Assembly: GCA_954871525.1 (NCBI GenBank)
Contig: OX940871.1
Coordinates: 27,812,586-27,876,585, forward strand
DNA length: 64,000 nucleotides
Direction of reading: 5' to 3'
From: Parietaria judaica
Lineage: Eukaryota > Streptophyta > Magnoliopsida > Rosales > Urticaceae
The first letter of the stretch is position 1. Each line of letters begins with the position of its first letter. This document shows positions 35,761 to 48,899 of the stretch, one piece after another. The notes under the pieces are model-generated. The model did no database searches and was not told the origin of the DNA. It saw only the letters and a program-made list of their open reading frames with translations. A program made the translations under genes and the position numbers.

Positions 35761-37437
35761 AATCTTATTTTTTCAATTGGTTCGAAATTTTAGGTTGTAA
35801 ACAATGTAAATAAAGAAATGCTATAGGAAATGCTATTGCATTTGCCATGGTATTTCTCGTCAAAAATTTAATCCTTCCATATTTTTGCATGAGAACGCTT
35901 TTAATATTAAAATTCCAATGTATAAGCCCTAAAATCATAATTTTTTCATTTGGTTCAAAATTTTAGGTTGTAAACAATGTAAAATAAAGAAATGCTATAT
36001 GAAATGCTATAGCATTTCCTATGGCATTTCTCGTCAACAATTTATTCCTTGCATATTTTTTCATGACAACTCTTGTAATATTAAAATTCAAATGTATAAA
36101 CACTAAAATCATTATTTTTTCAATTGGTTCGAAATTGTAAATTGTAAACAATGTAAAATAAAGAAATGCTATAGGAAATGCTATAGCATTTCCTATGGCA
36201 TTTCTCGTCAACAATTTAATCCTTGCATATTATTGCATCAGAACGCTTGTAATATAAAAATTCCAATGTATAAGCCCTAAAATCAATATTTTTTCATTTG
36301 GTTCGAAATTTTAGGTTGTAAACAATGTAAAATAAAGAAATGCTATACGAAATGCTATAGCATTTCCTATGGCATTTCTCGTCAACAAATTAATTATTGC
36401 ATATTTTTGCATGAGAACGCTTGTAATATTAAAATTCCAATGTATAAGCCCTAAAATCATTATTTTTTCAATTGGTTTAAAATTTTAGGTTGTAAACACT
36501 GTAAAATAAAGAAATGCTATAGGAAATGCTATAGCATTTGCTGTGGCATTTTTCGTCAACGATTTAGTCCTTGCATATTTTTGCATGAGGACGCTTGTAA
36601 TATTAAATTTCCAATGTATAAGACTTAAAATCATTATTTTTCAATTAGTTCGAAATTTTAGGTTGTAATCAATGTAAAATAAAGAAATGTTATACGAAAT
36701 GCTATAGCATTTCCTCTGGCATTTCTCGTCAACAATTTAATCCTTGCATATTTTTGCATGAGAACGCTTGTAATATTAAATATCCAATGTATAAGCCCTA
36801 AAATCATTATTTTTTCAATTGGTTCAAAATTTTAGGTTGTAAACAATGTAAAATAAAGAAATGCTATAGCATTTCTTATGGCATTTCTCGTCAACAATTT
36901 AATCCTTGCATATTTTTGGATGAGAACGCTGGTAATATAAAAATTCCAATGTATAAGCCCTAAAATCATTATTTTTTCCATTGGTTCGAAATTTTAGGTT
37001 GTAAACAATGTAAAATAAAGAAATGCTATAGGAAATGCTATAGAATTTTCTATGGCATTACTCGTCATCAATTTAATCCTTGCATATTTTTTCATGAGAA
37101 CACTTGTAATATTAAAATTCTAATGTATAAGCCCTAAAACCATTATTTTTTCAATTGGTTCGAAATTTTAGGTTGTAAACAAAGTAAAATAAAGAAATGC
37201 TATAGGAAATGATATAGCATTTGATATGGCATTTCTCGTCAACAATTTAATCCCTGTATATTTTTGCATGAGAACGCTTGTAATATTAAAATTCCAATTT
37301 ATACACCCGAAAATCATTATTTTTTCAATTGGTTCAAAATTTTAAGTTGTAAACAATGTAAAATAAAGAAATGCTATACGAAATGCTATAGCATTTCCTA
37401 TGGAATTTCTCGTCAACAATTTAATCCTTGCATATTT

Positions 37438-39175
37438 TTGCATGAGAACGCTTGTAATATTAAAATTCCAATTTATACACCCGAAAATCATTATTTTTTC
37501 AATTGGTTCAAAATTTTAGGTTGTAAACAATGTAAAATAAACAAATGCTATAGGAAATGCTATAGCATTTGCTATGACATTTCTCGTCAAAAATTTAATC
37601 CTTGCATATATTTGCATGACAACGCTTGTAATATTAAAATTCCAATGTATAAGCCCTAAAATCATTATTTTTTCATTTGGTTCAAAATTTTAGGTTGTAA
37701 ACAATGTAAAATAAAGAAATTCTATACGAAATGCTATAGCATTTCTAATGCCATTTCTCGTCAACAATTTAATCCTTGCATATTTTTTCATGAGAACGCT
37801 TGTAATATTAAAATTCCAATGTATAAACCCTGAAATCATTATTTTTTTAATTGGTTCGAAATTTTAGGTTGTATACAATGTAAAATAAAAAAATTCTATA
37901 GGAATTGCTATATCATTTCCTATGGCATTTCTCGTCAACAATTTAATCCTTGCATATTTTTGCATGAGAACGCTTGTAATATTAAAATTCCAATGTATAA
38001 GCCCTAAAATCATTATTTTTTCAATTGGTTCGAAATTCAGGTTTAAAACAATGTAAAATAAAGAAATACTATAGGAAATGCTATAACATTTCCTATGGCA
38101 TTTCTCGTCAACAATTTAATCCTTGCATATTATTGCATCAGAACGCTTGTAATATTAAAATTCCAATGTATAAGCCCTAAAATCAATATTTTTTCATTTG
38201 GTTCAAAATTTTAGGTTGTAAACAATATAAAATAAAGAAATGCTATACGAAATGCTATAGCATTTCCTATGGCATTTCTCGTCAACAAATTAATCCTTGC
38301 ATATTTTTGCATGAGGACGCTTGTAATATTAAACTTCCAATGTATAAGACTTAAAATCATTATTTTTCATATAGTTCGAAATTTTAGGTTGTAATCAATG
38401 TAAAATAAAGAAATGTTATACAAAATGCTATAGCATTTCCTCTGGCATTTCTCGTCAACAATTTAATAATTGCATATTTTTGCATGAGAACGCTTGTAAT
38501 ATTAAATATCCAATGTATAAGCCCTAAAATCATTATTTTTTCAATTGGTTCAAAATTTTAGGTTGTAAACAATGTAAAATAAAGAAATGCTATACGAAAT
38601 GCTATAGCATTTCCTATGGCATTTCTCGTCAACAATTTAATCCTTGCATATTTTTTGATGAGAACGCTTGTAATATAAAAATTCCAATGTATAATCCCTA
38701 AAATCATTATTTTTTCCATTGGTTCGAAATTTTAGGTTGTAAACAATGTAAAATAAAGAAATGCTATAGGAAATGCTATAGAATTTTCTATGGCATTTCT
38801 CGTCATCAATTTAATCCTTGCATATTTTTTCATGAGAACACTTGTAATATTAAAATTCTAATGTATAAGCCCTTAAACCATTATTTTTTCAATTGGTTCA
38901 AAATTTTAGGTTGTAAACAAAATAAAATAAAGAAATGCTATAGGAAATGATATAGCATTTGATATGGCATTTCTTGTCAACAATTTAATCCCTGTACATT
39001 TTTGCATGAGAACGCTTGTAATATTAAAATTCCAATGTATAATCCCGAAAATCATTATTTTTTCAATTAGTTCGAAATTTTAAGTTGTAAACAATGTAAA
39101 ATAAAGAAATGCTATACGAAATGCTATAGCATTTCCTATGGAATTTCTCGTCAACAATTTAATCCTTGCATATTT
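37438..39175 (+). repeat. 1738-bp higher-order repeat, unit A
   Basis: This ten-monomer unit is copied at exactly +1738 bp. From about 37546 on, every stretch I compared is identical to unit B, including rare variants such as TTCTAATGCCATTTCTCG, GAAATTCAGGTTTAAAAC, AAACTTCCAATG and AACAAAATAAAATAAAG. Only three differences were seen, all in its first ~110 bp. Confidence 0.9.
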
Positions 39176-40913
39176 TTGCATGAGAATGCTTGTAATATTA
39201 AAATTCCAATTTATACACCCAAAAATCATTATTTTTTCAATTGGTTCAAAATTTTAGGTTGTAAACAATGTAAAATAAAGAAATGCTATAGGAAATGCTA
39301 TAGCATTTGCTATGACATTTCTCGTCAAAAATTTAATCCTTGCATATATTTGCATGACAACGCTTGTAATATTAAAATTCCAATGTATAAGCCCTAAAAT
39401 CATTATTTTTTCATTTGGTTCAAAATTTTAGGTTGTAAACAATGTAAAATAAAGAAATTCTATACGAAATGCTATAGCATTTCTAATGCCATTTCTCGTC
39501 AACAATTTAATCCTTGCATATTTTTTCATGAGAACGCTTGTAATATTAAAATTCCAATGTATAAACCCTGAAATCATTATTTTTTTAATTGGTTCGAAAT
39601 TTTAGGTTGTATACAATGTAAAATAAAAAAATTCTATAGGAATTGCTATATCATTTCCTATGGCATTTCTCGTCAACAATTTAATCCTTGCATATTTTTG
39701 CATGAGAACGCTTGTAATATTAAAATTCCAATGTATAAGCCCTAAAATCATTATTTTTTCAATTGGTTCGAAATTCAGGTTTAAAACAATGTAAAATAAA
39801 GAAATACTATAGGAAATGCTATAACATTTCCTATGGCATTTCTCGTCAACAATTTAATCCTTGCATATTATTGCATCAGAACGCTTGTAATATTAAAATT
39901 CCAATGTATAAGCCCTAAAATCAATATTTTTTCATTTGGTTCAAAATTTTAGGTTGTAAACAATATAAAATAAAGAAATGCTATACGAAATGCTATAGCA
40001 TTTCCTATGGCATTTCTCGTCAACAAATTAATCCTTGCATATTTTTGCATGAGGACGCTTGTAATATTAAACTTCCAATGTATAAGACTTAAAATCATTA
40101 TTTTTCATATAGTTCGAAATTTTAGGTTGTAATCAATGTAAAATAAAGAAATGTTATACAAAATGCTATAGCATTTCCTCTGGCATTTCTCGTCAACAAT
40201 TTAATAATTGCATATTTTTGCATGAGAACGCTTGTAATATTAAATATCCAATGTATAAGCCCTAAAATCATTATTTTTTCAATTGGTTCAAAATTTTAGG
40301 TTGTAAACAATGTAAAATAAAGAAATGCTATACGAAATGCTATAGCATTTCCTATGGCATTTCTCGTCAACAATTTAATCCTTGCATATTTTTTGATGAG
40401 AACGCTTGTAATATAAAAATTCCAATGTATAATCCCTAAAATCATTATTTTTTCCATTGGTTCGAAATTTTAGGTTGTAAACAATGTAAAATAAAGAAAT
40501 GCTATAGGAAATGCTATAGAATTTTCTATGGCATTTCTCGTCATCAATTTAATCCTTGCATATTTTTTCATGAGAACACTTGTAATATTAAAATTCTAAT
40601 GTATAAGCCCTTAAACCATTATTTTTTCAATTGGTTCAAAATTTTAGGTTGTAAACAAAATAAAATAAAGAAATGCTATAGGAAATGATATAGCATTTGA
40701 TATGGCATTTCTTGTCAACAATTTAATCCCTGTACATTTTTGCATGAGAACGCTTGTAATATTAAAATTCCAATGTATAATCCCGAAAATCATTATTTTT
40801 TCAATTAGTTCGAAATTTTAAGTTGTAAACAATGTAAAATAAAGAAATGCTATACGAAATGCTATAGCATTTCCTATGGAATTTCTCGTCAACAATTTAA
40901 TCCTTGCATATTT
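39176..40913 (+). repeat. 1738-bp higher-order repeat, unit B
   Basis: This unit appears identical to unit A over nearly its whole length. A partial third copy continues from 40914 to about 41145, where TTATTTTTCCATTTGGTTCG replaces the unit-B sequence and identity ends. A looser, older relative lies upstream at ~36590-37437. Confidence 0.9.
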
Positions 40914-42720
40914 TTGCATGAGAATGCTTGTAATATTAAAATTCCAATTTATACACCCAAAAATCATTATTTTTTCAATTGGTTCAAAATTTTAGGTTGT
41001 AAACAATGTAAAATAAAGAAATGCTATAGGAAATGCTATAGCATTTGCTATGACATTTCTCGTCAAAAATTTAATCCTTGCATATATTTGCATGACAACG
41101 CTTGTAATATTAAAATTCCAATGTATAAGCCCTAAAATCATTATTTTTCCATTTGGTTCGAAATTTTAGGTTGTAAACAATGTTAAATAAAAGAAATGTT
41201 ATACGAAATGCTATAGCATTTCCTATGGCATTTCCCGTCACCAATTTAATCCTTGCATATTTTTTCATGAGAACGCTTGTAATATTAAAACTCCAATGTA
41301 TAAACCCTAAAATCATTATTTTTTTAATTGGTTTGAAATTTTAGGGTGTATACAATGTAAAATAAAAAAATTCTATAGGAAATGCTATATCATTTCCTAT
41401 GGCATTTCTCGTCAACAATTTAATCCTTGCATATTTTTGCATGAGAATGCTTGTAATATTAAAATTCCAATGTATAAGCCCTAAAATCATTATTTTTTCA
41501 ATTGGTTCGAAATTTTAGGTTTAAAACAATGTAAAATAAAGAAATACTATAGGAAATGCTATAGAATTTCCTATGGCATTTCTCGTCAAGAAATTAATCC
41601 TTGCATATTTTTGCATGAGAACGCTTGTAATATTAAATTCCAATGTATAAGCCCTAAAATCATTATTTTTTCAATTGGTTTAAAAATTTAGGTTGTAAAC
41701 AATGTAAAATAAAGAAATGTTATAAGAAATGCTATAGCATTTCCTATGGAATTTCTCGTCAACAATTTAATCCTTTCATATTTTTTCATGAGAACGCTTG
41801 TAATATTAACACTCCAATGTATAAACCCTAAAATCATTATTTTTCAATTTGTTCGAAATTTTAGGTTGTAAACAATGTAAAATAAAGAAGTGCTATAGGA
41901 AATGCTATAGCATTTCCTATGACATTTCTCGTCGACATTTTAATCCTTGCATATTTTTGCATGAGAACGCTTGTAATATTAAAATTCCAATGTATAAGCC
42001 CTAAAATCATTATTTTTTTCAATTGGTTTGAAATTTTAGGTTGTAAACAATGTAAATTAAAAAAATGCTATAGAAAATGCTATTGCATTTGCTATGGCAT
42101 TTCACATTAACAAATTAATCCTTGCATATTTTTGCATTAGAACGCTTGTAATATTAAAATTCCAATGTATAAGCCCTAAAATCATTATTTTTTCATTTGG
42201 TTCGAAATTTTAGGTTGTAAACAATGTAAAATAAAGAAATGCTAAACGAAATGCTATAGCATTTCCTATGGAATTTCTCGTCAACAATTTAATCCTTGCA
42301 TATTTTTTCATGAGAACGCTTGTAATATTAAAATTCCAATGTATAAACCCTAAAATCATTATTTTTTCAATTGGTTCGAAATTTTAGGTTGTAAACAATG
42401 TAAAATAAAGAAATGGTATAGGAAATGCTATAGCATTTCCTAAGGCATTTCTCGTCAACAATTTAATCCTTGCATATTTTTGCATCAGAACGCTTGTAAT
42501 ATTAAAATTCCAATGTATAAGCCCTAAAATCAATATTTTTTCATTTGGTTCAAAATTTTAGATTGTAAACAATGTAAAATAAAGAAATGCTATACGAAAT
42601 GCTATAGCATTTCCTATGGCATTTCTCGTCAACAAATTAATCCTTGCATATTTTTGCATGAGAACGCTTGTAATATTAAAATTCCAATGTATAAGCCCTA
42701 AAATCATTATTTTTTCAATT

Positions 42721-43300
42721 GGTTTAAAATTTTAGGTTGTAAACACTGTAAAATAAAGAAATGCTATAGGAAATGCTATAGCATTTGCTGTGGCATTTTT
42801 TGTCAACGATTTAGTCCTTGCATATTTTTGCATGAGGACGCTTGTAATATTAAATTTCCAATGTATAAGAATTAAAATCATTATTTTTCAATTGGTTCGA
42901 AATTTTAGGTTGTAATCAATGTAAAATAAAGAAATGTTATACGAAATGCTATAGCATTTCCTATGGCATTTCTCGTCAACAAATTAATCCTTGCATATTT
43001 TTGCATGAGAACGCTTGTAATATTAAAATTCCAATGTATAAGCCCTAAAATCATTATTTTTTCAATTGGTTTAAAATTTTAGGTTGTAAACACTGTAAAA
43101 TAAAGAAATGCTATAGGAAATGCTATAGCATTTGCTGTGGCATTTTTCGTCAACGATTTAGTCCTTGCATATTTTTGCATGAGGACGCTTGTAATATTAA
43201 ATTTCCAATGTATAAGACTTAAAATCATTATTTTTCAATTGGTTCGAAATTTTAGGTTGTAATCAATGTAAAATAAAGAAATGTTATACGAAATGCTATA
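42721..43300 (+). repeat. 347-bp dimer tandem duplication
   Basis: A two-monomer unit with TTTAAAATTTTAGG, CAAACACTG-type linker and GCTGTGGCATTTTT followed by CAACGATTTAGTCC occurs at 42721 and again at 43068, 347 bp later. The copies are almost identical. A more distant relative lies at ~36474. Confidence 0.8.
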
Positions 43301-45920
43301 GCATTTCCTATGGCATTTCTCGTCAACAATTTAATCCTTGCATATTTTTGCATGAGAACGCTTGTAATATTAAAATTCCAATGTATAAACCCTAAAATCA
43401 TTATTTTTTCAATTGGTTTGAAATTTTAGGTTGTAAACAATGTAAAATAAAGAAATGCTATACGAAATGCTATAGCATTTCCTATGGCATTTCTCGTCAA
43501 CAATTTAATCCTTGCATATTTTTGCATGAGAACGCTTGTAATATTAAAATTCCAATGTATAAGCCCTAAAATCATTATTTTTTCAATTGGTTCGAAATTT
43601 TAGGTTGTAAACAATGTAAAATAAAGAAATGCTATACGAAATGCTATAGCATTTCCTATGGCATTTCTCGTCAACAATTTAATCCTTATATATTTTTGGA
43701 TGAGAACGCTTGTAATATAAAAATTCCAATGTATAAGCCCTAAAATCATTATTTTTTCCATTGGTTCAAAATTTTAGGTTGTAAACAATGTAAAATAAAG
43801 AAATGCTATACGAAATGCTATAGAATTTTCTATGGCATTTCTCGTCATCAATTTAATCCTTGCATATTTTTTCATGAGAACACTTGTAATATTAAAATTC
43901 TAATGTATAAGCCCTAAAACCATTATTTTTTCAATTGGTTCGAAATTTTAGGTTGTAAACAATGTAAAATAAAGAAATGCTATAGGAAATGATATAGCAT
44001 TTGATATGGCATTTCTCGTCAACAATTTAATCCCTGTATATTTTTGCATGAGAACGCTTGTAATATTAAAATTCCAATGTATAATCCCGAAAATCATTAT
44101 TTTTTCAATTAGTTCGAAATTTTAAGTTGTAAACAATGTAAAATAACGAAATGCTATAGAAAATGCTGTAGCATTTGCTATGACATTTCTCGTCAAAAAT
44201 TTAATCCTTGCATATATTTGCATGACAATGCTTGTAATATTAAAATTCCAATGTATAAGCCCTAAAATCATTATTTTTTCATTTGGTTCGAAATTTTAGG
44301 TTGTAAACAATGTAAAATAAAGAAATGCTATACGAAATGCTATAGCATTTCCAATGGCATTTCTCGTCAACAATTTAATCCTTGCATATTTTTTCATGAG
44401 AACGCTTGTAATATTAAAATTCCAATGTATAAACCCTAAAATCAATATTTTTTTAATTGGTTCGAAATTTTAGGTTGTATACAATGTAAAATAAAGAAAT
44501 TCTATAGGAAATGCTATATCATTTCCTATGGAATTTCTCGTCAACAATTTAATCCTTGCATATTTTTGCATGAGAACGCTTGTAATATTAAAATTCCAAT
44601 GTATAAGCCCTAAAATCATTATTTTTTCAATTGGTTCGAAATTTAGGTTGAAAACAATGTAAAATAAAGAAATACTATAGGAAAGGCTATAGCATTTCTC
44701 GTCAACAAATTAATCCTTGCATATTTTTGCATGAGAACGCTTGTAATATCAAAATTCCAATGTATAAGCCCTAAAATCATTAAATTTTTTTCGAAATTTT
44801 AGGTTGTAAACAATGTAAAATAAAGTAATGCTATACGAAATGCTATAGCATTTCCTATATCATTTCTCGTCAACAATTTAATCCTTGCTTATTTTTTCAT
44901 GAGAATGCTTATAATATTAAAATTCCAATGTATAAACCCTAAAATCATTATTTTTTTAATTGGTTTGAAATTTTAGGTTGTAAACAATGTAAAATAAAGA
45001 AATGCTATAGGAAATTCTATAGCATTAGCTATGGCATTTAACCCTTGCATATTTTTGCATGAGAACGCTTCTAATAATAAAATTCCAATGTATAAACCGT
45101 AAAATAATTATTTTTTCATTTGGTTCGAAATTTTAGGTTGTAATCAATGTAAAATAAAGAAATGCTATACGAAATGCTATAGCATTTCCTATTGTATCTG
45201 TCGTCAACAATTTAAGCCTTGCATATTTTTTCATGAGAACGCTTGTAATATTAAAATTCCAATATATAAACCTTAAAATTGTTATTTTTTCAATTGGTTC
45301 AAAGTTTTAGGTTGTAATCAATGTAAAATAAAGAAATGCTATAGGAAATTCCATAGCATTTGCTATGGCATTTCTCGTCAACCATTTAATCCTTGCATAT
45401 TTTTGCATGAGAATGCTTGTAATATAAAACTTCCAATGTATAAGCCTTAAAATAATTATTTTTTCATTTGGTTCGAAATTTTAGGTTGTAAACAATGTAA
45501 AATAATGAAATGCTATACGAAATGCTATAGCATTTCCTATGGTATTTTTCGTCAACAATTTAATCCTTGCATATTTTTGCATGAGAACGCTTGTAATATT
45601 AAAGTTCCAATATATAGGCCCTAAAATCATTATTTTTTCAATTGGTTTGAAATTTTAGGTTGTAAACAATGTAAAATAAAGAAATGCTATAGGAAATGCT
45701 AGCATTTCCTATGGCATTTCTCGTCAACAATTTAATCCTTGCATATTTTTGCATGAGAACGCTTGTAATATTAAAATTCCAATGTATAAGCCCTAAAATC
45801 ATTATTTTTTTCAATTGGTTTGAAATTTTAGGTTGAAAACAATGTAAAATAAAAAAATACTATCGGAAATGCTATAGCATTTCTCGTCAACAAATTAATC
45901 CTTGCATATTTTTCCATGAG
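43200..45920 (+). repeat. ~2.6-kb satellite block, copy 1 of a spaced duplication
   Basis: The order of rare variants matches 48900-51630. Anchor CTCGTCATCAATTTAATCC is at ~43841 and ~49511, an offset of 5670 bp. Further shared markers are CCCGAAAATC, ATATTTGCATGACAA, GTATACAATG, CCTATTGTATCTGTCGTC and TTTTTCCATGAG. This copy has one monomer (around 44800-44970) that the other lacks. Confidence 0.7.
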
Positions 45921-48899
45921 AATGCTTGTAATATTAAAATTCCAATGTATAAGCCGTAAAATCATTATTTTTTCAATTGGTTCGAAATTTAAGGTTGTAA
46001 ACAATGTACAATAAAGAAATTCTATAGCAAAATGCTATAGCATTAGCTATGGCATTTCTCGTCAACAATTTAACCCTTGCATATTTTTGCATGAGAACGC
46101 TTCTAATAAAATTCCAATGTATAATCCGTAAGATCATTATTTTTTCATTTGGTTCGAAATTTTAGGTTGTAAACAATGTAAAATAAAGAAATGCTATAGG
46201 AAATTCTATAGCATTAGCTATGGCATTTCTCGTCAACAATTTAACACTTGCATAATTTTGCATGAGAACGCTTCTAATAATAAAATTCCAATGTATAAAC
46301 CGTAAGATCATTATTTTTTCATTTGGTTTGAAATTTTAGGTTGTAATCAATGTAAAATAAATAAATTCTATACGAAATGCTATAGCATTTCCTATTGTAT
46401 CTCTCGTCAACAATTTAATCCTTGCATATTTTTTCATGAGAACGCTTGTAATATTAAAATTCCAATGTATAAACCCTAAAATCATTATTTTTTCAATTGG
46501 TTCGAAATTTTAGGTTGTAAACAACGTAAAATAAAGAAATGCTATAGGAAATTCTATAGTATTTGCTATGGAATTTTTTTGTCAACAATTTAATCCTTGC
46601 ATATTTTTGCATGAGAATGCTTGTAATATAAAACTTCCAATGTATAAGCCCTAAAATAATTATTTTTTCATTTGGTTCAAAATTTTAGGTTGTAAACAAT
46701 GTAAAATAATGAAATGCTATACGAAATGCTATAGCATTTCCTATGGTATTTTTCGTCAACAATTTAATCCTTGCATATTTTTGCATGAGAACGCTTGTAA
46801 TATTAAAGTTCCAATATATAGGCTCTAAAATCATTATTTTTTCAATTGGTTTGAATTTTTAGGTTGTAAACAATGTAAAATAAAGAAATGCTATAGGAAA
46901 TGCTAGCATTTCCTATGGCATTTCTCGTCAACAATTTAATCCTTGCATATTTTTGCATGAGAACGCTTGTAATATTAAAATCCCAATGTATAAGCCCTAA
47001 AATCATTATGTTTTCATTTGGTTCAAAATTTTAGGTTGTAAACAATGTAAAATAAAGAAATTCTATACGAAATGCTATAGCATTTCCTATGGCATTTCTC
47101 GTCAACAATTTAATCCTTGCATATTTTTGCATGAGAACGCTTGTAATATTAAAATTCCAATGTATAAGCCCTAAAATCATTATTGTTTCAATTGGTTCGA
47201 AATTTTAGGTTGAAAACAATGTAAAATAAAGAAATACTATAGGAAATGCTATAGCATTTCTCGTCAACAAATTAATCCTTGAATATTTTTGCATGAAAAC
47301 ACTTGTAATATTAAAATTCCAATGTATAAGATGTAAAATCATTATTTTTTCAATTGGTTCGAAATTTTAGGTTGTAAACAATGTAAAATAAAGAAATGCT
47401 ATAGGAAATTCTATAGCATTAGCTATGGCATTACTCGTCAACAATTTAACCCTTGCATAATTTTGCATGAGAACGCTTCTAATAATAAAATTCCAATGTA
47501 TAAACCGTAAGATCATTATTTTTTCATTTGGTTCGAAATTTTAGGTTGTAATCAATGTAAAATAAAAAAATTCTATACGAAATGCTATAGCATTTCCTAT
47601 TGTATCTCTCGTCAACAATTTAATCCTTGCATATTTTTTCATGAGAACGCTTGTAATATTAAAATTCCAATGTATAAACCCTAAAATAATTATTTTTTCA
47701 ATTGGTTCGAAATTTTAGGTTGTAAACAATGTAAAATAAAGAAATACTATAGGAAATGCTATAGCATTTCCTATGGCATTTCTCGTCAACAAATAAATCC
47801 TTGCATATTTTTGCATGAGAACGCTTGTAATATTGAAATTCCAATGTATTAGCCCTAAAATCATTAATTTTTCAAGTGGTTCGAAATTTTAGGTTGTAAA
47901 CAATGTAAAATAAAGAAATGCTACAGCAAATGCTATAGCATTTCCTATGGCATTTCTCGTCAAAAATTAAATCCTTGCATATTTTTGCATGATAACGCTT
48001 GTAATATTAAAATTCCAATGTATAAGCCCTAAAATCATAATTTTTTCATTTGGTTCGAAATTTTATGATGTAAACAATGTAAAATAAAGAAATGCTCTAG
48101 CATTTCCTATGACATTTCTCGTCAACAATTTAATCCTTGCATATTTTTGCATGAGAACGCTTGTAATATTAAAATTCCAATGTATAAGCCCTAAAATCAT
48201 TATTTTTTCAATTGGTTAAAAATTTTAGGTTGAAAACTATGTAAAATAAAGAAATACTATAGGAAATGCTATAACATTTCCTATGGCATTTCTCGTCAAC
48301 AAATTAATCCTTGCATATTTTTGCATGCAAACGCTTGTAATATTAAAATTCCAATGTATAAGCCCTAAAATATTTATATTTTTTCAATTGGTTCGAATTT
48401 TTAGGTTGTAAACAATGTAAAATAAAAAATGCTATACGAAATGCTATAGCATTTCCTATGGCATTTCTCGTCAACAATTTAATCCTTGCATATTTTTTCA
48501 TGAGAACGCTTGTAATATTAAAATTCCAATGTATAGACCCTAAAATCATTATTTTTTCAATTGGTTCGAAATTTTAGGTTGTAAACAATGTAAAATAAAG
48601 AAATGGTATAGGAAATGCTATAGCATTTCCTATGGCATTTCTCGTCAACAATTTAATCCTTGCATATTTTTGCACGAGAACGCTTGTAATATTAAAATTC
48701 CAATGTATAAGCCCTAAAATAAATATTTTTTCATTTGGTTCGAAATTTTAGGTTGTAAACAATGTAAAATAAAGAAATGCTATACAAAATGCTATAGCAT
48801 TTCCTATTGCATTTCTCGTCAACAATTTAATCCTTGCATATTTTTTCATGAGAACGCTTGTAATATTAAAATTCCAATGTATAAACCCTAAAATCATTA

